This document shows positions 62,701 to 64,000 of a stretch of 64,000 bases of DNA, one piece after another. The stretch lies in the NCBI GenBank assembly GCA_003260075.1, contig QLIY01000082.1, forward strand, positions 62,001 through 126,000, read 5' to 3'. Numbering within the stretch: the stretch's first letter is position 1; each line of letters starts with the position of its first letter. The stretch comes from Phallusia mammillata. Its lineage: Eukaryota; Chordata; Ascidiacea; Phlebobranchia; Ascidiidae. The notes under the pieces are model-generated. The model made no database searches, had not been told where the DNA came from, and was given only the letters and a program-made list of their open reading frames with translations. The position numbers and the translations under genes were made by a program.

Positions 62701-62883
62701 GTTTTGTTAGGCATTATTGAGAAAGTAAAGTTAAGTCAGTTTAGTAATTAAAAAATTTCCTCACCTAAACTTTTTGATTGTCAGATCTGCATGTTTTCCA
62801 ATTTCGGGAAACACAGACCCCAGATAAGTTTTCAAGTTAACTTTGTTAAGACTATGAATTCCTTGAGGATCTTCAGCCTCCAT
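49778..62883 (-). CDS. ACAD11: Acyl-CoA dehydrogenase family member 11 (kinase-like APH domain + ACAD)
   Basis: ACAD10/11 enzymes carry a phosphotransferase-like domain fused to an acyl-CoA dehydrogenase and act on 4-hydroxy and long-chain acyl-CoAs in peroxisomes/mitochondria (family knowledge). Exons: 62765-62883, 62428-62527, 61945-62070, 61551-61709, 60871-61035, 60501-60637, 59547-59682, 58847-58956, 56637-56748, 55337-55405, 54734-54872, 53955-54062, 53693-53791, 53464-53616, 52681-52824, 51470-51541 (5' end lost in a gap), 50803-50919, 50378-50487, 49778-49886. Phases agree throughout except at the gap, where about 8 bp are missing; about 761 codons (human 780). The open frame continues upstream of the first Met to the acceptor at 62904, so an earlier coding exon is possible. 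No HAD domain is seen, so ACAD11 rather than ACAD10. Several exons have extra partial copies at G runs. Confidence 0.94.
51060..51259. mobile_element. hAT-like MITE nested in another repeat, TSD GGCTAGCG
   Basis: 51068 CAGTAGTTCTCAAACTG to 51251 GGAACCACTG, with perfect duplications GGCTAGCG at 51060-51067 and 51252-51259. Same family as 27422-27606. A 12-base G run (51232-51243) replaces the part just before its right end. The flanks belong to the GACAGTGCACAC TIR family. Confidence 0.8.
51948..52466. mobile_element. 503-bp hAT-like element with perfect TSD
   Basis: 51956 CAGTGGTTCTCAACC to 52458 TTGAGAACCGCTG, duplication ATCTAAGT on both sides. The ends also contain inverted GTGGCCCA and TGGCCCAC motifs. 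Non-coding and AT-rich; intact, with no G run. Located in the ACAD11 intron between exons 15 and 16. Confidence 0.88.
53041..53100 (-). repeat. Head-only fragment of the tRNA-like SINE
   Basis: It matches the 65-bp head seen upstream of the tRNA-like units at 22700 and 27790 (inverse of TGCAGCATACAAGGCAGGCA, here TGCAGTATAAGAGGCAGGCA). The tRNA-like part is absent. Confidence 0.55.
53155..53369. mobile_element. TIR element with GGGCGCCG ends
   Basis: Ends ATGGGCGCCGCCACGTAG and TTCTGCCGGCGCCCAT are imperfect inverted repeats, with AATC/AAT-type context on both sides. A G10 run sits at 53185-53194. The superfamily is not clear to me. Confidence 0.5.
54209..54485. mobile_element. hAT-like MITE (CAGTGGTGGGATTCAAA family), copy 2
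   Basis: 54217 CAGTGGTGGGATTCAAA to 54477 CTGAATCCCACCACTG. The flanks CCCTTAGC and TCCTTAGC match at 7 of 8. It has internal repeats of TTGACAGTAACCAGTAATGC and no G run. Confidence 0.8.
55043..55332. mobile_element. hAT-like MITE with TGCGTACCAC ends; empty site nearby
   Basis: From 55051 (CATGGTTCTCAATC) to 55324 (TTTGAGAACCACTG), with imperfect 8-bp flanks CCTTAAAC/GCTCAAAC. The other haplotype copy at about 54918-54935 runs straight through CCTGAAACTTACTTTCC without the element. A relative surrounds the element at 63270-63436. Confidence 0.65.
55381..56970. repeat. Interleaved haplotype copies around ACAD11 exons 9-10
   Basis: Paired blocks: 55381-55635/56041-56302, 55727-55952/56314-56540, 55961-56029/56606-56690 and 56716-56837/56849-56968. 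The junctions are G10 runs at 55954, 56030, 56303 and 56838. Partial copies of exon 10 (56041-56068) and exon 9 (55992-56029) result. Confidence 0.75.
58138..58247 (-). other. ACAD11: Second (haplotype) copy of ACAD11 exon 8
   Basis: 110 bp, same phase and splice sites as 58847-58956, with a few substitutions. The surrounding blocks 57727-58266 and 58491-58980 are paired copies. Only one can be used without repeating 37 residues. Confidence 0.8.
58362..58490. repeat. GGTTCGGGTT-rich element fragment
   Basis: Dense GGTTCGGG/GGTTCAGTTCCGG repeats ending CGACTCCCTGGTT. It is cut on its left by a 12-base G run (58351-58362). It interrupts the haplotype pair around ACAD11 exon 8, so it may be present on one haplotype only. 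A 130-codon ORF over it is an artefact of the repeat. Confidence 0.5.
58847..62883 (-). CDS. ACAD11: ACAD11 exons 1-8: aminoglycoside-phosphotransferase-like domain
   Basis: In order: [10 protein letters not shown] and [17 protein letters not shown] (nucleotide-binding lobe), [20 protein letters not shown] (hinge), [18 protein letters not shown] (catalytic-loop HGD motif) and [20 protein letters not shown] (metal-binding DWE). Then [29 protein letters not shown] and [10 protein letters not shown]. The catalytic Asp of HGD and Asp of DWE are both present, so the domain looks active. Confidence 0.93.
59305..59413 (-). other. ACAD11: Truncated haplotype copy of ACAD11 exon 7
   Basis: It carries the donor half ([13 protein letters not shown] to LAGIVQ) and is cut at 59413 by an 11-base G run. 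The complete exon is at 59547-59682. Confidence 0.8.
59934..60036. repeat. Short direct repeat, 30-bp unit twice
   Basis: AATCTGGCTGCATGTTGGTT plus ACCCCCCTC occurs at about 59934-59963 and 60004-60033, roughly 70 bp apart. No G run or n lies between them, so it may be a real local duplication. Confidence 0.6.
60061..60305. mobile_element. Complete MITE, TIR CATCAAGTTTATAGAGCT
   Basis: CATCAAGTTTATAGAGCT (60061) is matched by its inverse ending at 60305. The body carries GAAGGCGACCTGTATGGGA and AAACGTCGGAATAAAA. It is the reference copy for fragments at 24560, 31452 and 31640. Confidence 0.75.
61188..61418. mobile_element. hAT-like MITE with GAGGGCTTCTCAAAC ends
   Basis: Left GAGGGCTTCTCAAACT and right AGTTTGAGAAGCCCTG pair as inverted repeats. 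Inner motifs GCGACCCC and GCGACGCCAC are typical of this group. The target duplication is unclear (TATAAAT/CTATATAT). Confidence 0.65.
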
Positions 62884-62904
62884 TACATATATTTGCTTGC
62901 CTAC

Positions 62905-64000
62905 CTAGAACAGAAGAGCACGTTAAATCCAATCAAAATAGTTTGACAATAAGAGAGTAATTACAATGAAACCGCATTGCAACAAATTCCTGCACCGCTT
63001 AATGCTGAGTAATGATGCGTTGCGTTACTCAGCATTTTTATTTCTTAGGCGCGATAAACTTTCGCTAATGACGTGATTATTGCTCCAAACAGGCTACCTG
63101 CTTTTTCAAATCCTTAAATCGCACGTTTAGGCAGTTGTTCGACACAGTTTAGGCTGATTAGATTATTAGCTTTAGAAGGAGGGTCGGTGTCAAACTTTTA
63201 CTGAAGCGTACCACCTGGCGACTTTTCCATTTACTGTCTTCCACTTAAAACCTATTTGAATGGGTAGACCAGTGGTTCTTAACCTTTTTTCCTTGCTGCA
63301 CCCCTTTCAAATCACCAACTAATTTTCGCTCCCCCTTCTATAATTGCTTAAATAGAATAGACCTAACCAACCTTAATGATTCAATATCCCCGCACCCCCT
63401 AGGAACAGTTCTCGCACCCCAGGTTAAGAACCCCTGGGGTAGACCAAGAGATATGCCTATTCATTTTGACCAGGCTAGATAATACAGTTAGGAACTCCAA
63501 AACCAGTACAGTTAGAAACTCCACAAAATGTCCAAAGCACGAGTTTCGCCCCAATTTAGGACTGCTCAGTTGTGTCAGTTAAGTTGCAATTTTTGATTTT
63601 TAATCGAGTTCAGCATGTAGCCTTCCACCCGAATAGCTCCGATGTAGGCTACTACTAGCGGTATGCGTACCACAGGTTAAAACCACTGAACTAAGAATAA
63701 GAACTGAAAGCAACTGAATAATTTGACGAGTCTATGTTGTTTTATTTCTTGTAACTCGACATCGGCAAAAAGTTCGGATAAAAGGTAACAAAAAAAACAA
63801 AACAAAAAGAATAAAAAGTTTTAAAAATCCAACCCGCAGCTGGAAAAACTGCAACAAACGGAGTAAAAAAAAACGAAAGGTCATTTCAGAATAAAATCAG
63901 TGAAAATGCTGAGAGAAATACAAGTAGCAGCAGAAAAGTGGAATGATTGTTCCATTTCACAAACATATCTTTGTTACGACATAAATAGGCATTGTAATCT
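62905..64000. other. Upstream flank of ACAD11; no gene seen
   Basis: Apart from the nested elements at 63180-63689, the stretch is AT-rich non-coding DNA. The probable first ACAD11 exon and promoter lie here or further right, but I could not pick them out. Confidence 0.6.
63180..63689. mobile_element. Nested hAT-like elements at the right end
   Basis: The inner element is 63270 CAGTGGTTCTTAACC to 63436 GGTTAAGAACCCCTG, with perfect 8-bp duplication GGGTAGAC. The outer sequence (GCGTACCACCTGG at 63208; GGTATGCGTACCACAGG..ACCACTG ending near 63689) belongs to the 55051-55324 family. The inner one therefore jumped into an older element. Confidence 0.7.

Overview
The window is nuclear DNA from an animal with introns, most likely an ascidian tunicate (for example a Ciona relative). 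I infer this from AT-rich sequence, introns of about 0.2-1 kb, an animal gene set, many short DNA transposons, and very high sequence difference between apparent allelic copies (about 4 differences per 100 bases where I compared them). The species is not proven. There are no bacterial-type operons, CRISPR arrays or phage genes.

Layout. (1) 1-8100, minus strand: 5' half of DNA topoisomerase II, 13 coding exons in perfect phase, running off the left edge; four exons appear twice. (2) 8100-11160: upstream and intergenic DNA made largely of terminal-inverted-repeat (TIR) elements. (3) 11170-13900, minus: a partial, diverged copy of the 3' end of the next gene, with four open, phase-compatible exons. 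(4) 14220-43782, minus: a complete neurabin/spinophilin gene of 23 coding exons (1349 codons before the stop), with N-terminal actin-binding region, PP1 docking motif, PDZ, coiled coil and C-terminal SAM domain. A two-exon unrecognised gene (223 aa) lies on the same strand inside one of its introns (24064-25207), and its largest intron spans 9.3 kb. (5) 46214-48910, plus: complete TMBIM6 (Bax inhibitor-1), 6 coding exons, 238 aa. (6) 49778-62883, minus: ACAD11, at least 19 coding exons, an aminoglycoside-phosphotransferase-like kinase domain fused to an acyl-CoA dehydrogenase domain; it converges with TMBIM6.

The four recognised genes are housekeeping or signalling genes with no shared pathway: chromosome topology, actin/PP1 scaffolding, ER calcium and stress control, and fatty-acid oxidation.

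The most pervasive oddity concerns the assembly. About 45 runs of G, never of C, punctuate the window. Many are exactly ten bases long and most sit between two near-identical copies of the same sequence. They look like gap placeholders written as G, at places where two haplotypes were laid end to end. This duplicates exons, truncates some, and creates false ORFs such as polyproline. The haplotype copies also preserve filled and empty sites of hAT-like elements. The biological leads are the nested gene, the truncated neurabin paralogue, a tRNA-like repeat with an unusual upstream head, and a CRE-bearing hAT element upstream of TOP2.
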